Below are positions 10,244 through 20,427 of a DNA stretch of 64,000 nucleotides, piece by piece (within the stretch, counting starts at the first letter, position 1; each line of letters begins with the position of its first letter). The stretch covers positions 7-64,006 of the forward strand of contig NZ_NJFZ01000010.1 of assembly GCF_002270355.1 (NCBI RefSeq). The letters run 5' to 3'. Made by a program: the position numbers and the translations under genes. Source of the stretch: Flectobacillus sp. BAB-3569. Its GTDB lineage: Bacteria; Bacteroidota; Bacteroidia; Cytophagales; Spirosomataceae. A model generated the notes under the pieces. That model searched no databases, was not told where the DNA came from, and was given only the letters and a program-made list of their open reading frames with translations.

Positions 10244-11352
10244 ATGAGAAAAGAAAGATTAATTTTTTTTACAAATATACCTACTCCGTATCAGCTTGAT
10301 CTATTTAGTTCCTTGTCGAAAATTGTTCATTTAACAGTTGTGTATTCAGCCAAATCAGAGAATAATCGTAGTTGGGTTCTTTCAGATCATAAAGATTATA
10401 AATCGATTTATCTCGATAATAATTTTTTTGCGAGGATTGTTCAAAATAAGTTTGTTGACTTTCACTACGCAGGGGATTTAAAAAAGGTATTAAATAACCT
10501 TAAATCTGACGGTCAATTTGATTACGCAATTGTTGGAGGATCTTACTGGAATCCAAATGGTGTTCGTCAGTTATATTGGGCTCGAAAAAATTGTAGAAAA
10601 GTCGCCTACTTTTCAGAACCACTTTATGATACTAATTCTATAATAAAAAAAATATTAAGCGGTTGTTCATTAAAAACTTGAATAAATCGATTGATTATTT
10701 ATTTTGCATTGGCCAGAAAGCGATCTCAACATTTTTATCTTATGGTATTACAAAGCCTGTTGTGAACATTCCATATTCAATAGACAATAACAAGTACGAT
10801 TGTTCTCATTCTGTTCAAAGTGAGGCAGATGGTTTAGTTTTTCTTTGTGCTGGTGCTCTCATTTATAGAAAAGGAATTGATATTGCAATAAAAGCATTTA
10901 AAGAGAACAGGGCTTTTTTAAATTCAAAGTTACTAATTATTGGAGGAGGTGAACTTGAATTTGAATTGAAAAACCTTGCCTCAGATGATTCTAGAGTTGA
11001 ATTTCTAGGTTTTTTACCACACGATGAAATAGTTAAATATTTCAATAAGGCAGATGTATTTCTATTTCCTAGTAGATATGATGGATGGGGTGTTGTCGTT
11101 ATGGAAGCCATTGCATCCGGATGTGTTGTGATTAGTAGTGATAATGTTGGTGCCTCATTAGATTTAATCAATTCGATGGAAAATGGCATATTATGTAAAT
11201 CTGAATCTATTTCAGAGTTTGCTAATGCCATTAATTTATTACAGTCCAATATAGAGTTATACCATTCCATGAAGAACTCTTCAATGTCTTTAATCCATAA
11301 GGTTTCATCAAACTATCGAGCAAAACAAATCATGGAAATATTTAATAGTTAG
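10244..11352 (+). pseudogene. Glycosyltransferase family 4 protein, split by -1 frameshift
   Basis: The N-terminal half ('RLIFFTNIPTPYQLDLFSSLSKI') is open from 10244 and stops at 10681; the C-terminal half is open in another frame to 11352. Adding one A to the A8 run at 10645-10652 gives a continuous 369-residue GT4 enzyme. The second half carries the family signature 'FLCAGALIYRKGIDIAIKAF' and the E-x7-E region 'RYDGWGVVVMEAIASGCVV'. Without correction neither fragment would be a working enzyme. It probably adds a sugar to the repeat unit. As with wzc, the lesion may be a homopolymer read error or a variable switch. Confidence 0.82.
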
Positions 11353-11365
11353 AAAATTTTAATCT

Positions 11366-12457
11366 ATGAGAATTACTGTAATTGGTCCATTCCCTAATCC
11401 TATCACAGGGTGTTCCTTAGCGAATAAAGTTCTTTCTGAAAATTTAGAAAGAAAGGGTGTGATTGTTAATAAAATCGATACTAAATCAGAACAACTAGTT
11501 TCTAATAAATTTGGAGAGTTTAGTTTTAGAAAAATTTTCAGTTTCTTCAAGGTATATTTTAATATTTTGTCTATCTCCAATAGCGAGCTTGTTTACTCTA
11601 CCCCAGGTCAAACATTTTTTGGTATTTTAAAATACTCACCCTTTTATTTATACTGTATTTTTTTCAAAATACCTTATTTAATTCATCTACATGGTAATTT
11701 TCTTGGTGAAGAGTTTTCTCATCTAAAAGGAATAAAAAAAAGCTTATTTAAATATTTTATCTCGAACGCTTCTGTCGGAATAGTGTTGTCAGAATCTTTA
11801 CAAGCTAACTTTAATCAATTATTAAGTCCATCAAAAATAAGAGTAGTATATAACTTTGCCGAGGACACATTTTTCAAAACTGATTTAGAACTTAAAAACA
11901 AAATACCAACAATACTTTTTCTGAGTAATCTAATGGAAGAAAAAGGCATTCTTGATTTTCTAGACGCCTTAATATTACTGAAAAAGTCCAAAATACAGTT
12001 TGAAGCTCACATTGCTGGTCAAGTTGAACCCTCAATTGAGAACGTTATCAATGAAAAATTATCTAAACTAGGTAAAAATGTGATTTTCCATAATTCAGTT
12101 CACGGAGTTACGAAAACTCGTTTGCTGACTATGTCAAATATTTTTATCCTTCCAACCTATTATAGAATGGAAGGACAACCTATAGCGATACTAGAAGCTT
12201 TAGCTACAGGAAATATTATTTTGACCACGAAACATGCTGGGATAAACGATATTATTTCTGATAGAAATGGATTTTGGATAGATAAAAGAAATGCTAGTAA
12301 AATTACTGACACTTTATTAAATATCATACCACTTCTTGATTTTTACATTGCTGAAAAAGGCTTACCTAATCGTGAGTATGCATTTTCCAGGTTTACAGAA
12401 AAATTATTCACGGAACAACTATTTTTAATATTTAATGAAGTTGCAAGAATTAAATAA
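11366..12457 (+). CDS. Glycosyltransferase family 4 protein
   Basis: 363 residues. The N-terminus has the GT4 acceptor-side start 'VIGPFPNPITGCSLANKVL'; the C-terminal half has 'TILFLSNLMEEKGILDFLDAL' and the donor-binding 'RMEGQPIAILEALATGNIIL'. It should act in the cytoplasm at the inner membrane during repeat-unit assembly; donor specificity is unknown. It starts 13 bases after the preceding GT4 and its last 23 bases overlap the acetyltransferase start, so the two are probably co-translated. Confidence 0.87.
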   Translation: MRITVIGPFPNPITGCSLANKVLSENLERKGVIVNKIDTKSEQLVSNKFGEFSFRKIFSFFKVYFNILSISNSELVYSTPGQTFFGILKYSPFYLYCIFFKIPYLIHLHGNFLGEEFSHLKGIKKSLFKYFISNASVGIVLSESLQANFNQLLSPSKIRVVYNFAEDTFFKTDLELKNKIPTILFLSNLMEEKGILDFLDALILLKKSKIQFEAHIAGQVEPSIENVINEKLSKLGKNVIFHNSVHGVTKTRLLTMSNIFILPTYYRMEGQPIAILEALATGNIILTTKHAGINDIISDRNGFWIDKRNASKITDTLLNIIPLLDFYIAEKGLPNREYAFSRFTEKLFTEQLFLIFNEVARIK

Positions 12458-12986
12458 GTTTAAGCTCCCTAAAAATTTTAGAGGAAGATCAGGATTTATC
12501 GTACAAACTTGGTGGATTATTCAATCAATTTTCTTTAAGAATTCTCCTCAATTTATGTACAGTTGGCGAAAATTTTTATTGACATTATTTGGTGCCAAGA
12601 TCGGAAGAAATGTTTTGATTAGACCATCTGTTCATATACAATTTCCGTGGAAATTGGAGATTGGAGATGACTCTTGGATTGGTGATGAGGTTGTCCTCTA
12701 TAATTTGGGGAATATAATAATAGGATCTAACGTTGTTATATCTCAACGAAGTTACATATGTACAGGAACTCATGACTACGCCAAAAGTGATTTCCCTATA
12801 ATAGCTTATACAAACATTATCGAAAATGAAGTCTGGATTGCTACAGATGTATATGTTGCTCCTGGAGTAAAAATAGGCAAAGGGGCGGTTGTAGGTGCTC
12901 GAAGCTCAGTATTTAAGAATGTAAGAGAAAATACTATTAATTTCGGCAGCCCTGTAAAAGAAGTAAGTTCAAGATACATTAAATAA
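12435..12986 (+). CDS. WcaF-type acyl/acetyltransferase (left-handed beta-helix)
   Basis: 183 residues. An N-terminal helical part ('RSGFIVQTWWIIQSIFFKNSP', shown in parts) leads into hexapeptide repeats ('IGRNVLIRPSVHIQFPWKLE', 'IGDDSWIGDEVVLYN', 'IIGSNVVISQRSYICTGTHD', 'VYVAPGVKIGKGAVVGARS'). The layout matches colanic-acid WcaF-type O-acetyltransferases, which acetylate a sugar of the polysaccharide using acetyl-CoA. The histidine in CTGTHD is the likely catalytic residue by family analogy. The start overlaps the previous gene by 23 bases; no better in-frame ATG is seen. Confidence 0.85.
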   Translation: MKLQELNKFKLPKNFRGRSGFIVQTWWIIQSIFFKNSPQFMYSWRKFLLTLFGAKIGRNVLIRPSVHIQFPWKLEIGDDSWIGDEVVLYNLGNIIIGSNVVISQRSYICTGTHDYAKSDFPIIAYTNIIENEVWIATDVYVAPGVKIGKGAVVGARSSVFKNVRENTINFGSPVKEVSSRYIK

Positions 12987-12993
12987 CGAAGAC

Positions 12994-14166
12994 ATGAATA
13001 TAGTTGTACATGATTATGGAGGTTATCCATTTATTTATGATTTAAGCCTTGGGTTATCTGAGCAGAATCATAATGTCATTCATATTTTTTCATCAGCTAG
13101 CGGTTCACCAAATGGAGTATTTCCGAGTAATCAGAATTTGAGAATAATAGATTTAGGTGAATTAAATAAAAAAGTCAATAAATCAAATTTTTTTAAACGC
13201 TTTATTCAGGAGTATCAATATGGCAGAAAACTAGTTAAAACATTAGGACATTTTTCCTCTGACATTGTACTATCTGCAAATACACCACTTCTAGCGCAGA
13301 TTCAATTAGCTTTCTTTTGTAAACGAAAAAATATTAGGTTCTTATTTTGGCTACAAGATTTATTAAGTATTGCTGCAAAAAATGTAATTAAAGAAAAAAT
13401 ACCTATTTTGGGTAATATAATCGGAGCTCTATTTTTTCAAATTGAAAGAAAAGCGCTTTTATTGTCAAACCATTGTATAATAATCTCAGAGGAATTTAAA
13501 GAATTCGTACTAAAGTGTGGGGTCGACAATAATAATATTACTGTTATTCATAATTGGTCGCAGATTGACTCTATTTCAATTACTCCCAAGAGGAATTCAT
13601 TTGCTGAGGAATATAATATTCAAAAAACTTTTAACTTAGTTTACACTGGTACGTTGGGTATGAAACAAAATCCTGATATACTATTAAAAATTGCCAAATC
13701 TTATAAACATGATAATAACTTTAAGCTTATAGTAATTGCTAATGGAATAGGTAATACTTATTTGAAAAAATATTGTAAGGATAATAATCTTGACAACATT
13801 ATCTGTCTTCCACTTCAACCATATGAAAAACTATCAGAAATACTGGGTTGTGCTGATCTTTTGATAGCGACTCTTACTAGTGCTTCTAGTGAGTATTGTG
13901 TACCTTCTAAAATATTAACATACTTTTGTTCTGGAAAGTGTACTTTATTAATTATGCCTCAGTCAAATCCTGCGGCTAAACTTGTAAGTTCTAATAATTT
14001 AGGCTTTGTTGTTTCACCAGATGATTTTGATTCAATTAAGTCTCAGATTGATTATTGTTTGGAAAATCCTCAAGTATTATTTGATAAAGGGCAAAATGCA
14101 CGAAAATATGCTGAAGACAATTTTAATAAGCGAACTATTGTTAAACTGTTCCTTGAGGTAATTTGA
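12994..14166 (+). CDS. Glycosyltransferase family 4 protein, WcaI/WbuB-like
   Basis: 390 residues. The N-terminus '[19 protein letters not shown]' resembles the acceptor domain of WcaI/WbuB-type enzymes. The donor half has '[20 protein letters not shown]' and '[19 protein letters not shown]', where the PSK-x-L-x-Y-x-x-G pattern replaces the usual second GT4 glutamate region, as is common in this subgroup. It is predicted to add a deoxy- or amino-sugar to the repeat unit. It sits seven bases after the acetyltransferase and seven before GDP-fucose synthase, suggesting (by context only) that it could be the fucosyltransferase. Confidence 0.85.
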   Translation: MNIVVHDYGGYPFIYDLSLGLSEQNHNVIHIFSSASGSPNGVFPSNQNLRIIDLGELNKKVNKSNFFKRFIQEYQYGRKLVKTLGHFSSDIVLSANTPLLAQIQLAFFCKRKNIRFLFWLQDLLSIAAKNVIKEKIPILGNIIGALFFQIERKALLLSNHCIIISEEFKEFVLKCGVDNNNITVIHNWSQIDSISITPKRNSFAEEYNIQKTFNLVYTGTLGMKQNPDILLKIAKSYKHDNNFKLIVIANGIGNTYLKKYCKDNNLDNIICLPLQPYEKLSEILGCADLLIATLTSASSEYCVPSKILTYFCSGKCTLLIMPQSNPAAKLVSSNNLGFVVSPDDFDSIKSQIDYCLENPQVLFDKGQNARKYAEDNFNKRTIVKLFLEVI

Positions 14167-14173
14167 TATAGAC

Positions 14174-15114
14174 ATGAATAAAAATAGTAAAATTTTTATC
14201 GCGGGCCACAAAGGCATGGTGGGTTCTGCTTTACATAGACTTTTAATCAGTTCAGGTTATTCTAACATCCTTGTTAGAAATTCTAAAGAATTGGATTTAA
14301 GAAATCAAAAGTTAGTTAATGATTTCTTCATCGAAAATAAGCCAGAATATGTCTTTTTAGCTGCAGCCAAGGTAGGAGGTATAATTGCGAACAATACTTA
14401 CAGAGCTGATTTCATTTTTGAGAATTTGTCTATTCAGAATAATGTAATTCATAGTTCTTATTTAAGCAACGTAAAAAAGTTAATGTTTTTAGGTTCCTCT
14501 TGTATTTATCCTAAGTTGGCTCCTCAACCGTTAAAAGAGGAGTATTTACTAACGGGACCACTAGAATTTACTAATGAACCATATGCAATTGCTAAAATTG
14601 CAGGTATAAAGATGTGTGAGGCTTATAGATCACAGTATGGGTGTGATTTTATATCAGTCATGCCTACAAATTTATATGGGCCAAATGATAATTACGATTT
14701 GGAGAATTCTCACGTATTACCTGCAATGATACGAAAGTTTCATGAAGCAAAAAAAATAATGATTTGTCGGTTACGCTATGGGGAACCGGTTCACCGATGC
14801 GAGAATTTCTTCATGCAGATGATTTAGCAGCAGCATGTTTGTATTTGATGGAGAATTATAGTGAATCTGAACTTGTAAATGTGGGAACAGGTGTTGATGT
14901 TACTATTAAAGAACTGGCAGAAACAGTAAAAGAAATTGTAGGTTTTGATGGTCAAATTATATGGGATACGGCTAAACCTGACGGAACACCTCGTAAGTTG
15001 ATGGATGTATCAAAGCTTCATAATGTAGGTTGGCGACATACTATTGATTTAAAAGAAGGTATTGCATTAGCCTATGATGATTTCCTTGTAAATCATAGCT
15101 CTTTGAGATTATAA
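14174..15114 (+). pseudogene. fcl: GDP-L-fucose synthase, split by -1 frameshift
   Basis: An extended SDR enzyme (GDP-4-keto-6-deoxymannose epimerase/reductase) that makes GDP-L-fucose with NADPH. The first frame has the nucleotide-binding GHKGMVGSA, the substrate loop '[20 protein letters not shown]' and the catalytic Y-x3-K in 'PYAIAKIAG', and stops at 14827. The C-terminal part ('[18 protein letters not shown]') is in the other frame. One additional A in the A8 run at 14749-14756 restores [18 protein letters not shown] and a 313-residue protein, the usual family length. The partner gmd follows 63 bases downstream, completing the GDP-fucose pathway. Confidence 0.92.
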
Positions 15115-15177
15115 ATCCTCATTTCTTGCTATTCTTAATACATGGTTTATTATATAGAGCATTAATTATAATATAAT

Positions 15178-16242
15178 ATGAAAAAAGCCCTTATTACTGG
15201 TATTACAGGTCAGGATGGTGCCTACCTGGCGGAATTTTTATTAGCGAAAGGTTACCAAGTGCATGGTATCAAACGTCGTAGCTCTTTGATTAATACAGCT
15301 CGTATTGACCATTTATATGAAGATTTGCATGAAGAAGGAGTAAACTTTATTATGCATTACGGAGATCTTTCTGACTCTACCAATATCATTCGCATTATTC
15401 AAGAAGTGCAACCAGATGAAATTTATAATTTAGGTGCGATGTCTCATGTAAAAGTATCTTTCGATGAGCCTGAATATACAGCTCAAGTGGACGGTATAGG
15501 TACTTTACGTATATTAGAAGCGGTAAGATTACTAGGTCTTATTGAAAAAACTAAAATCTATCAAGCCTCGACTTCTGAATTGTATGGATTAGTACAGGAA
15601 GTTCCACAATCGGAAACTACTCCATTCTATCCTCGTTCACCATATGCAGTGGCTAAAATGTATGGTTTTTGGATTACGGTAAATTACCGCGAAGCTTACA
15701 ATATGTTTGCAGTCAATGGTATTTTGTTTAATCATGAGTCTCCTCTACGCGGTGAAACTTTTGTTACTCGTAAAATCACACGTGCAGTTGCGCAGATAGC
15801 CTTAAGTCAACAACATAAGCTATATTTAGGAAATTTGGACGCTCAACGTGACTGGGGACATGCCAAAGACTATGTAGAGGCTATGTGGTTAATCTTGCAA
15901 CAAGAAACACCTGAAGATTTTGTAATTGCTACAGGTATTACCACAAGAGTACGTGATTTTGTAAAAATGGCATTTGCTGAAGTTGGTATTGAAGTTGCCT
16001 TTTCAGGTGAAGGTGTAGATGAAAAAGGAACAGTTGTTGCTTGCCATAATCCGCTTTATCAAGTAGAAATTGGTAAAGTCGTCGTAGAGGTAGACCCTCG
16101 TTATTTCCGCCCTACAGAGGTAGAACTATTGATTGGTGATCCAACTAAATCAAAAACTAAATTAGGTTGGGAACCTAAATATGACCTACGTGCGCTAGTA
16201 AAAGATATGATGCAAGCGGATGTTAAACTTTTTACAAAATAG
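15178..16242 (+). CDS. gmd: GDP-mannose 4,6-dehydratase
   Basis: 354-residue extended SDR enzyme converting GDP-mannose to GDP-4-keto-6-deoxymannose. Motifs: NAD(P)-binding [14 protein letters not shown] at the N-terminus, KRRSS substrate loop, active-site 'STSELYG' and Y-x3-K in '[10 protein letters not shown]', and '[17 protein letters not shown]', all typical of Gmd. Together with fcl upstream and manC at 24.6 kb it supplies GDP-L-fucose. Composition is noticeably less AT-rich than the glycosyltransferase genes to its left. A rho-independent terminator follows directly. Confidence 0.96.
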   Translation: MKKALITGITGQDGAYLAEFLLAKGYQVHGIKRRSSLINTARIDHLYEDLHEEGVNFIMHYGDLSDSTNIIRIIQEVQPDEIYNLGAMSHVKVSFDEPEYTAQVDGIGTLRILEAVRLLGLIEKTKIYQASTSELYGLVQEVPQSETTPFYPRSPYAVAKMYGFWITVNYREAYNMFAVNGILFNHESPLRGETFVTRKITRAVAQIALSQQHKLYLGNLDAQRDWGHAKDYVEAMWLILQQETPEDFVIATGITTRVRDFVKMAFAEVGIEVAFSGEGVDEKGTVVACHNPLYQVEIGKVVVEVDPRYFRPTEVELLIGDPTKSKTKLGWEPKYDLRALVKDMMQADVKLFTK

Positions 16243-16251
16243 ATAAACTCC

Positions 16252-16280
16252 AGAGCTATCGCATGAGATAGCTCTTTTTG
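16252..16280 (+). terminator. Rho-independent terminator after gmd
   Basis: A 9-base-pair stem (AGAGCTATC at 16252-16260 with GATAGCTCT at 16267-16275, 6-base loop) runs into a short T tract. It lies 10 bases after the gmd stop, suggesting that the long operon ends here or is attenuated before ugd. Confidence 0.7.
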
Positions 16281-16299
16281 TATATTTTATATAATATTT

Positions 16300-17604
16300 A
16301 TGAAAATCGCTGTAATTGGAACTGGCTACGTGGGTCTTGTAACAGGGACTTGCTTCGCCGAGACAGGAAACCAAGTAACCTGTGTGGATATCGACGAAAA
16401 GAAAGTCGAAAAAATGAAGAATGGCATCATCCCAATTTATGAGCCAGGATTGGACGTATTGTTCAATCGTAACACTGCTGAAGGGAGATTGAAATTCACG
16501 ACCAATTTGGCGGAAGGTATCAAAGATGCAAAAGTAATCTTCTTGGCTTTGCCAACCCCTCCAGGCGAAGATGGCTCAGCAGATTTAAAATATATCTTGA
16601 AAGTTGCTGATGATTTAGGTCCTATCCTTGATCAATATGTGGTAGTGATTGATAAAAGTACTGTACCAGTAGGTACGGCAGAAAAAGTACATGCTGCGAT
16701 TGCTAAAAATGCTTCTGAAGAACTTTTTGATGTGGTATCAAACCCAGAGTTTTTGCGTGAAGGTGTAGCGGTAGAAGACTTTATGAAGCCTGACCGTGTA
16801 GTAATTGGTACTCGTTCGGATAAAGCAAAAGCTGTAATGAACAAGCTATATGCTCCATTGGTACGTCAAGGTAACCCTGTTATCTTCATGGATGAGCGTT
16901 CGGCTGAAATGACCAAATATGCTGCAAATGCTTTCTTGGCAACTAAAATCACGTTTATGAACGAGATTGCCAACCTTTGCGAAAAAGTAGGTGCAAATGT
17001 AGACGATATTCGTCGTGGTATTGGTACAGACTCTCGTATCGGAAAACGTTTCTTATTTGCTGGTATTGGATATGGTGGTAGTTGTTTTCCAAAAGATGTT
17101 CAGGCTTTAGCAAAAACGTCTTCTGATAACGAATACGAATTCCAAATTTTGAAGGCCGTAATGAACGTAAATGAAGGCCAAAAGACGAAGTTAATCCCAA
17201 CGATCAAAGAACACTTCGGTGGTGATTTGAAAGGCAAAGTGTTTGCGATGTGGGGTTTGGCCTTCAAACCATATACAGATGATATTCGTGAGGCACCAGC
17301 TTTGTACAATATCGAAGAATTATTGGCAGAAGGGGTAACTATCAAAGCATTTGACCCAGAAGCAATGGAAAATGTGAAGGGGGTAATCGGCGATAAAATT
17401 ACCTATACAAAAGGTCCTTACGAGGCTATCAAAGATGCAGATGCAGTATTGATTATGACCGAATGGCCACAATTCCGTACACCAGAGTTTGAGGTGATGG
17501 ATGTGTTGTTGAAAAACAAGGTAATTTTCGATGGTCGTAACTTGTACGAACTTGACCAAATGAAAGAACTAGGCTATACTTACTATTCTATCGGTAGACG
17601 ATAA
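16300..17604 (+). CDS. ugd: UDP-glucose 6-dehydrogenase
   Basis: 434-residue enzyme oxidising UDP-glucose to UDP-glucuronate with two NAD+. N-terminal Rossmann motif 'VIGTGYVGLVTGTCFAETG'; family segment 'NPEFLREGVAVEDFMKPDR'; catalytic cysteine Cys262 in 'YGGSCFPKDV'; C-terminal UDP-binding part 'WGLAFKPYTDDIREAPA'. All key residues are present and length is standard. The product feeds the UDP-xylose synthase encoded next. It lies just downstream of a terminator, so it may have its own promoter, although none is clear. Confidence 0.96.
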   Translation: MKIAVIGTGYVGLVTGTCFAETGNQVTCVDIDEKKVEKMKNGIIPIYEPGLDVLFNRNTAEGRLKFTTNLAEGIKDAKVIFLALPTPPGEDGSADLKYILKVADDLGPILDQYVVVIDKSTVPVGTAEKVHAAIAKNASEELFDVVSNPEFLREGVAVEDFMKPDRVVIGTRSDKAKAVMNKLYAPLVRQGNPVIFMDERSAEMTKYAANAFLATKITFMNEIANLCEKVGANVDDIRRGIGTDSRIGKRFLFAGIGYGGSCFPKDVQALAKTSSDNEYEFQILKAVMNVNEGQKTKLIPTIKEHFGGDLKGKVFAMWGLAFKPYTDDIREAPALYNIEELLAEGVTIKAFDPEAMENVKGVIGDKITYTKGPYEAIKDADAVLIMTEWPQFRTPEFEVMDVLLKNKVIFDGRNLYELDQMKELGYTYYSIGRR

Positions 17605-17817
17605 ACAAGATAAAATAAAATAGCATATAGGATTCAGTTAGTAATTAATAGTATTTTTATTTATTAAATTAAACTTCGTTTTTTTATTAAATTTTAAGGA
17701 ATTTCGTGTGTTATTTTTAAATTACTTTTTTTTAAGTAGAACTCATAATTTATGGCTTAGTAAATTAGTGTTAGAGCTTTATAATTTTACTTTTTTGAAA
17801 AACACTAATTCAGATAT

Positions 17818-18807
17818 ATGAAGACAGTATTGATTACTGGTGGAGCTGGTTTTTTGGGGTCTCACCTTTGCGATAGATTCATCAAGGAGGGTTATCGTGT
17901 TATAGCCATGGATAATCTTATTACAGGTGATTTAAGGAACATTGAGCACTTGTTCAAATTACCTAACTTCGAGTTTTACCACCACGATGTATCGAAGTTT
18001 ATCCACGTTCCAGGCGAGTTAGATTATATTCTTCACTTTGCTTCGCCAGCTTCACCAATCGACTATTTGAAAATTCCAATTCAGACCCTTAAAGTAGGTT
18101 CATTGGGTATTCACAATTGTTTGGGATTGGCTCGTGTAAAGAATGCTAGAGTATTGATTGCTTCTACTTCGGAAGTTTATGGTGACCCAACTGTACACCC
18201 ACAAACAGAGGAATATTGGGGTAACGTAAACCCCGTGGGTCCACGTGGTGTATATGATGAGGCAAAACGTTTCCAAGAGGCAATGACAATGGCATACCAT
18301 ACGTATCATGGCTTGGAGACCCGTATCGTTCGTATCTTCAATACTTACGGTCCTAGAATGCGATTGAACGACGGACGTGTATTGCCAGCATTTATTGGTC
18401 AAGCCTTGCGTGGTGAGGATTTAACGATGTTTGGAGACGGTTCTCAAACACGTTCATTCTGTTTCGTAGATGACTTAGTGGAAGGAATCTATCGTTTGTT
18501 GTTGAGCGACTATCCTTACCCAGTAAACATTGGTAATCCAGATGAAATCACGATTAAAGAATTTGGTGAAGAAATCATCAAATTGACAGGTACAAACCAA
18601 AAGTTGATTTCATTACCATTACCAAAAGACGATCCAAAACAACGCCAACCAAACATCACAAAAGCGAAGGAGCTTTTAGGTTGGGAACCAAAAGTAAATC
18701 GTGCAGAAGGTCTAAAAATCACTTACGAATACTTCAAGTCATTACCAAACGATGAACTGTACAAAATGGCAGATCACAGAGGTTTTAAAGATTATGAGAG
18801 GAAGTAG
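17818..18807 (+). CDS. UDP-glucuronate decarboxylase (UDP-xylose synthase)
   Basis: 329-residue extended SDR enzyme. [14 protein letters not shown] is the NAD-binding motif; '[19 protein letters not shown]' and 'STSEVYGDP' are characteristic of the UXS group; catalytic Y-x3-K occurs in '[11 protein letters not shown]'; '[17 protein letters not shown]' is the conserved C-terminal segment. It would decarboxylate UDP-glucuronate, the Ugd product, to UDP-xylose in the cytoplasm. A 213-base gap precedes it and a strong hairpin terminator follows, so it looks like a single-gene unit. Confidence 0.93.
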   Translation: MKTVLITGGAGFLGSHLCDRFIKEGYRVIAMDNLITGDLRNIEHLFKLPNFEFYHHDVSKFIHVPGELDYILHFASPASPIDYLKIPIQTLKVGSLGIHNCLGLARVKNARVLIASTSEVYGDPTVHPQTEEYWGNVNPVGPRGVYDEAKRFQEAMTMAYHTYHGLETRIVRIFNTYGPRMRLNDGRVLPAFIGQALRGEDLTMFGDGSQTRSFCFVDDLVEGIYRLLLSDYPYPVNIGNPDEITIKEFGEEIIKLTGTNQKLISLPLPKDDPKQRQPNITKAKELLGWEPKVNRAEGLKITYEYFKSLPNDELYKMADHRGFKDYERK

Positions 18808-18822
18808 TAGTTCCATCGGTTA

Positions 18823-18886
18823 TCTAGTATAATAACAAAAGGGTTCAAAGTACTTTGAATCCTTTTGTTATTATACTAGATTTTAT
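18823..18886 (+). terminator. Long hairpin terminator after UDP-xylose synthase
   Basis: A very long inverted repeat: TCTAGTATAATAACAAAAGG... on the left arm pairs with its complement ending at 18880, with two small internal mismatches around a TAC loop, and is followed by TTTTATT. It lies 16 bases after the stop codon of the UDP-xylose synthase gene. Confidence 0.8.
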
Positions 18887-18978
18887 TATGATTCACTTAT
18901 TATTTTAGAGACTTGTAATAAGGTTTTTTAGGTATTTGAGAATTATCAATTTGATAAATTGCGGATTTCATTTTTCGA

Positions 18979-19024
18979 AATAAACCTGATTATATGATTA
19001 ACAACATAATCAGGTTTATTTTTA
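18979..19024 (+). terminator. Second hairpin with T tail before the VanZ-like gene
   Basis: AATAAACCTGATTAT at 18979-18993 pairs perfectly with ATAATCAGGTTTATT at 19006-19020 and is followed by further Ts. No gene is visible between this hairpin and the terminator at 18823, so it may terminate a short non-coding transcript, back up the first terminator, or act on the opposite strand. The 303-base gap 18808-19110 otherwise shows nothing. Confidence 0.6.
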
Positions 19025-19110
19025 TCTTTGATGTTTTAAAAACAGGATGATACTTGTTGAATTTTAGTAAAATCACAGGAATATTGTTTTAATTTTTTAA
19101 TGAATTTCTT

Positions 19111-19545
19111 ATGATTAAATTTAAAAACAAGGCATTTATTTTAGATTCTATTGCAAAACTTTCAATTGTATTGTTGGTGGTCACAATTTCAGTATTAAGC
19201 TGGATTAGTGATCCAGTTTTTATGCATTTGGATATATTGCCAGATTGTGTAGGAAGATGGTGCGATGAATTTCCAAGATTCAGGACGGCAATTCCTTTCT
19301 TTTTTCTCTCCATTTTAGTTATTTGTGTAGAAAGAAATTTTTTTAAATATTTAGTGATAAATTGTGCACTTGTAATATTTGTAGAACTATTCCAATTATT
19401 GATTCCTACAAGACATTGCGATGTATATGACATGCTTTGGGGATGTGGTGGTGTGATTGTTGGGCTGGTGCTAGGCCATTTATTACAAGTTTTTTATATT
19501 TTTAGAAGTAAACAAGCTCGTAATCAGAGTCAATTGGAACAATGA
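19111..19545 (+). CDS. VanZ-like small membrane protein
   Basis: 144 residues with about four hydrophobic segments (near residues 13-32, 64-80, 86-98, 112-135). The segment 'VELFQLLIPTRHCDVYDMLW' followed by 'GCGGVIVGLVLGH' matches the VanZ-like pattern E-x3-Q ... R-x2-D-x2-D ... G. Function of the family is uncertain; VanZ gives low-level teicoplanin resistance, but relatives in polysaccharide clusters are common. Its stop overlaps the start of rmlD by four bases (ATGA), indicating coupled translation and a possible shared role in surface polysaccharide. Confidence 0.65.
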   Translation: MIKFKNKAFILDSIAKLSIVLLVVTISVLSWISDPVFMHLDILPDCVGRWCDEFPRFRTAIPFFFLSILVICVERNFFKYLVINCALVIFVELFQLLIPTRHCDVYDMLWGCGGVIVGLVLGHLLQVFYIFRSKQARNQSQLEQ

Positions 19546-20399
19546 AAAATATTTTAGTATTCGGAGGCGTTGGCCAATTGGGACAATGTATTCAAAAAGC
19601 CTCTGCTTCATCAGAGCAATTCAATTTTATCTATCTAGATGAGGTAAAAGGAAATATTTTAGATAATTCTTTATTGAGTGATTTGTTTGAAGAATATAAA
19701 CCAGCATACATCATCAACTGCGCTGCTTACACGGCGGTAGATAAGGCAGAGGATGAGTTAGAGCTTTCTCGTAAAATCAATGCAACAGGCGCAGAAAATT
19801 TAGCTAATCTCTCAGAACAGTTTGGTAGTATCATGATACATATCTCTACAGATTTTGTGTTTGAAGGCAATCAAACGGGTTTGTTGACAGAGGAAGATAT
19901 CGCTAAGCCAGTAGGTGTTTATGGTTTAACTAAGTTAGAGGGAGAAGTAGCCATTCAAAAGGCAGCTCAAAAATACTTTATTCTGAGAACCAGTTGGTTG
20001 TATTCAGAATTTGCCAACAATTTTGTAAAAACAATGTTAAGACTGGGAGCCGATAGACCTGAGCTTGGAGTTATTGTAGATCAAGTGGGTTCACCTACTT
20101 ATGCAGTGGATTTGGCAAAGGTGATTTTGCAAATTATTGAATCTGGGTCCGAAGCTTATGGCCTCTATCATTACAGTAACGAAGGAGTAACCTCTTGGTA
20201 TGATTTTGCTTCGACCATATTTGAACTTGCTGGCCTGAAAGTGAAGGTAAAAGCGCTCAAAACTAGCGAATATCCTACTAAGGCGAGAAGACCATTTTAT
20301 TCAGTAATGGACAAGACTAAAGTAAAGCAAAACTTAGGGGTTGAAGTTCCCTATTGGCGTGATAGTCTTAAAACATGCTTAGTAGAATTAGGGTATTAA
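19542..20399 (+). CDS. rfbD: dTDP-4-dehydrorhamnose reductase
   Basis: 285-residue SDR enzyme producing dTDP-L-rhamnose. 'ILVFGGVGQLGQCIQKA' is the NAD(P)-binding motif; 'YIINCAAYTAVDKAEDE' and 'ISTDFVFEGNQ' are RmlD hallmarks; the catalytic Y-x3-K is in 'VYGLTKLEGE'; 'TSWLYSEFANNFVKTML' is also family-typical. The other dTDP-rhamnose genes (rmlA, rmlB, rmlC) are absent from the window and must lie elsewhere if the pathway is complete. A hairpin terminator follows. Confidence 0.92.
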   Translation: MKNILVFGGVGQLGQCIQKASASSEQFNFIYLDEVKGNILDNSLLSDLFEEYKPAYIINCAAYTAVDKAEDELELSRKINATGAENLANLSEQFGSIMIHISTDFVFEGNQTGLLTEEDIAKPVGVYGLTKLEGEVAIQKAAQKYFILRTSWLYSEFANNFVKTMLRLGADRPELGVIVDQVGSPTYAVDLAKVILQIIESGSEAYGLYHYSNEGVTSWYDFASTIFELAGLKVKVKALKTSEYPTKARRPFYSVMDKTKVKQNLGVEVPYWRDSLKTCLVELGY

Positions 20400-20427
20400 T
20401 TTGTACTTTATTGGTAATGTGATTGAG

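Noticed and set aside
10863-11270. 135-codon antisense frame inside a glycosyltransferase
   Set aside because: The sense strand carries recognisable GT4 motifs throughout; the antisense translation has none.
12435-12457. The 23-base overlap between a GT4 gene and the acetyltransferase as a sixth frameshift
   Set aside because: Both proteins are complete with family-typical ends; the overlap looks like ordinary coupled translation.
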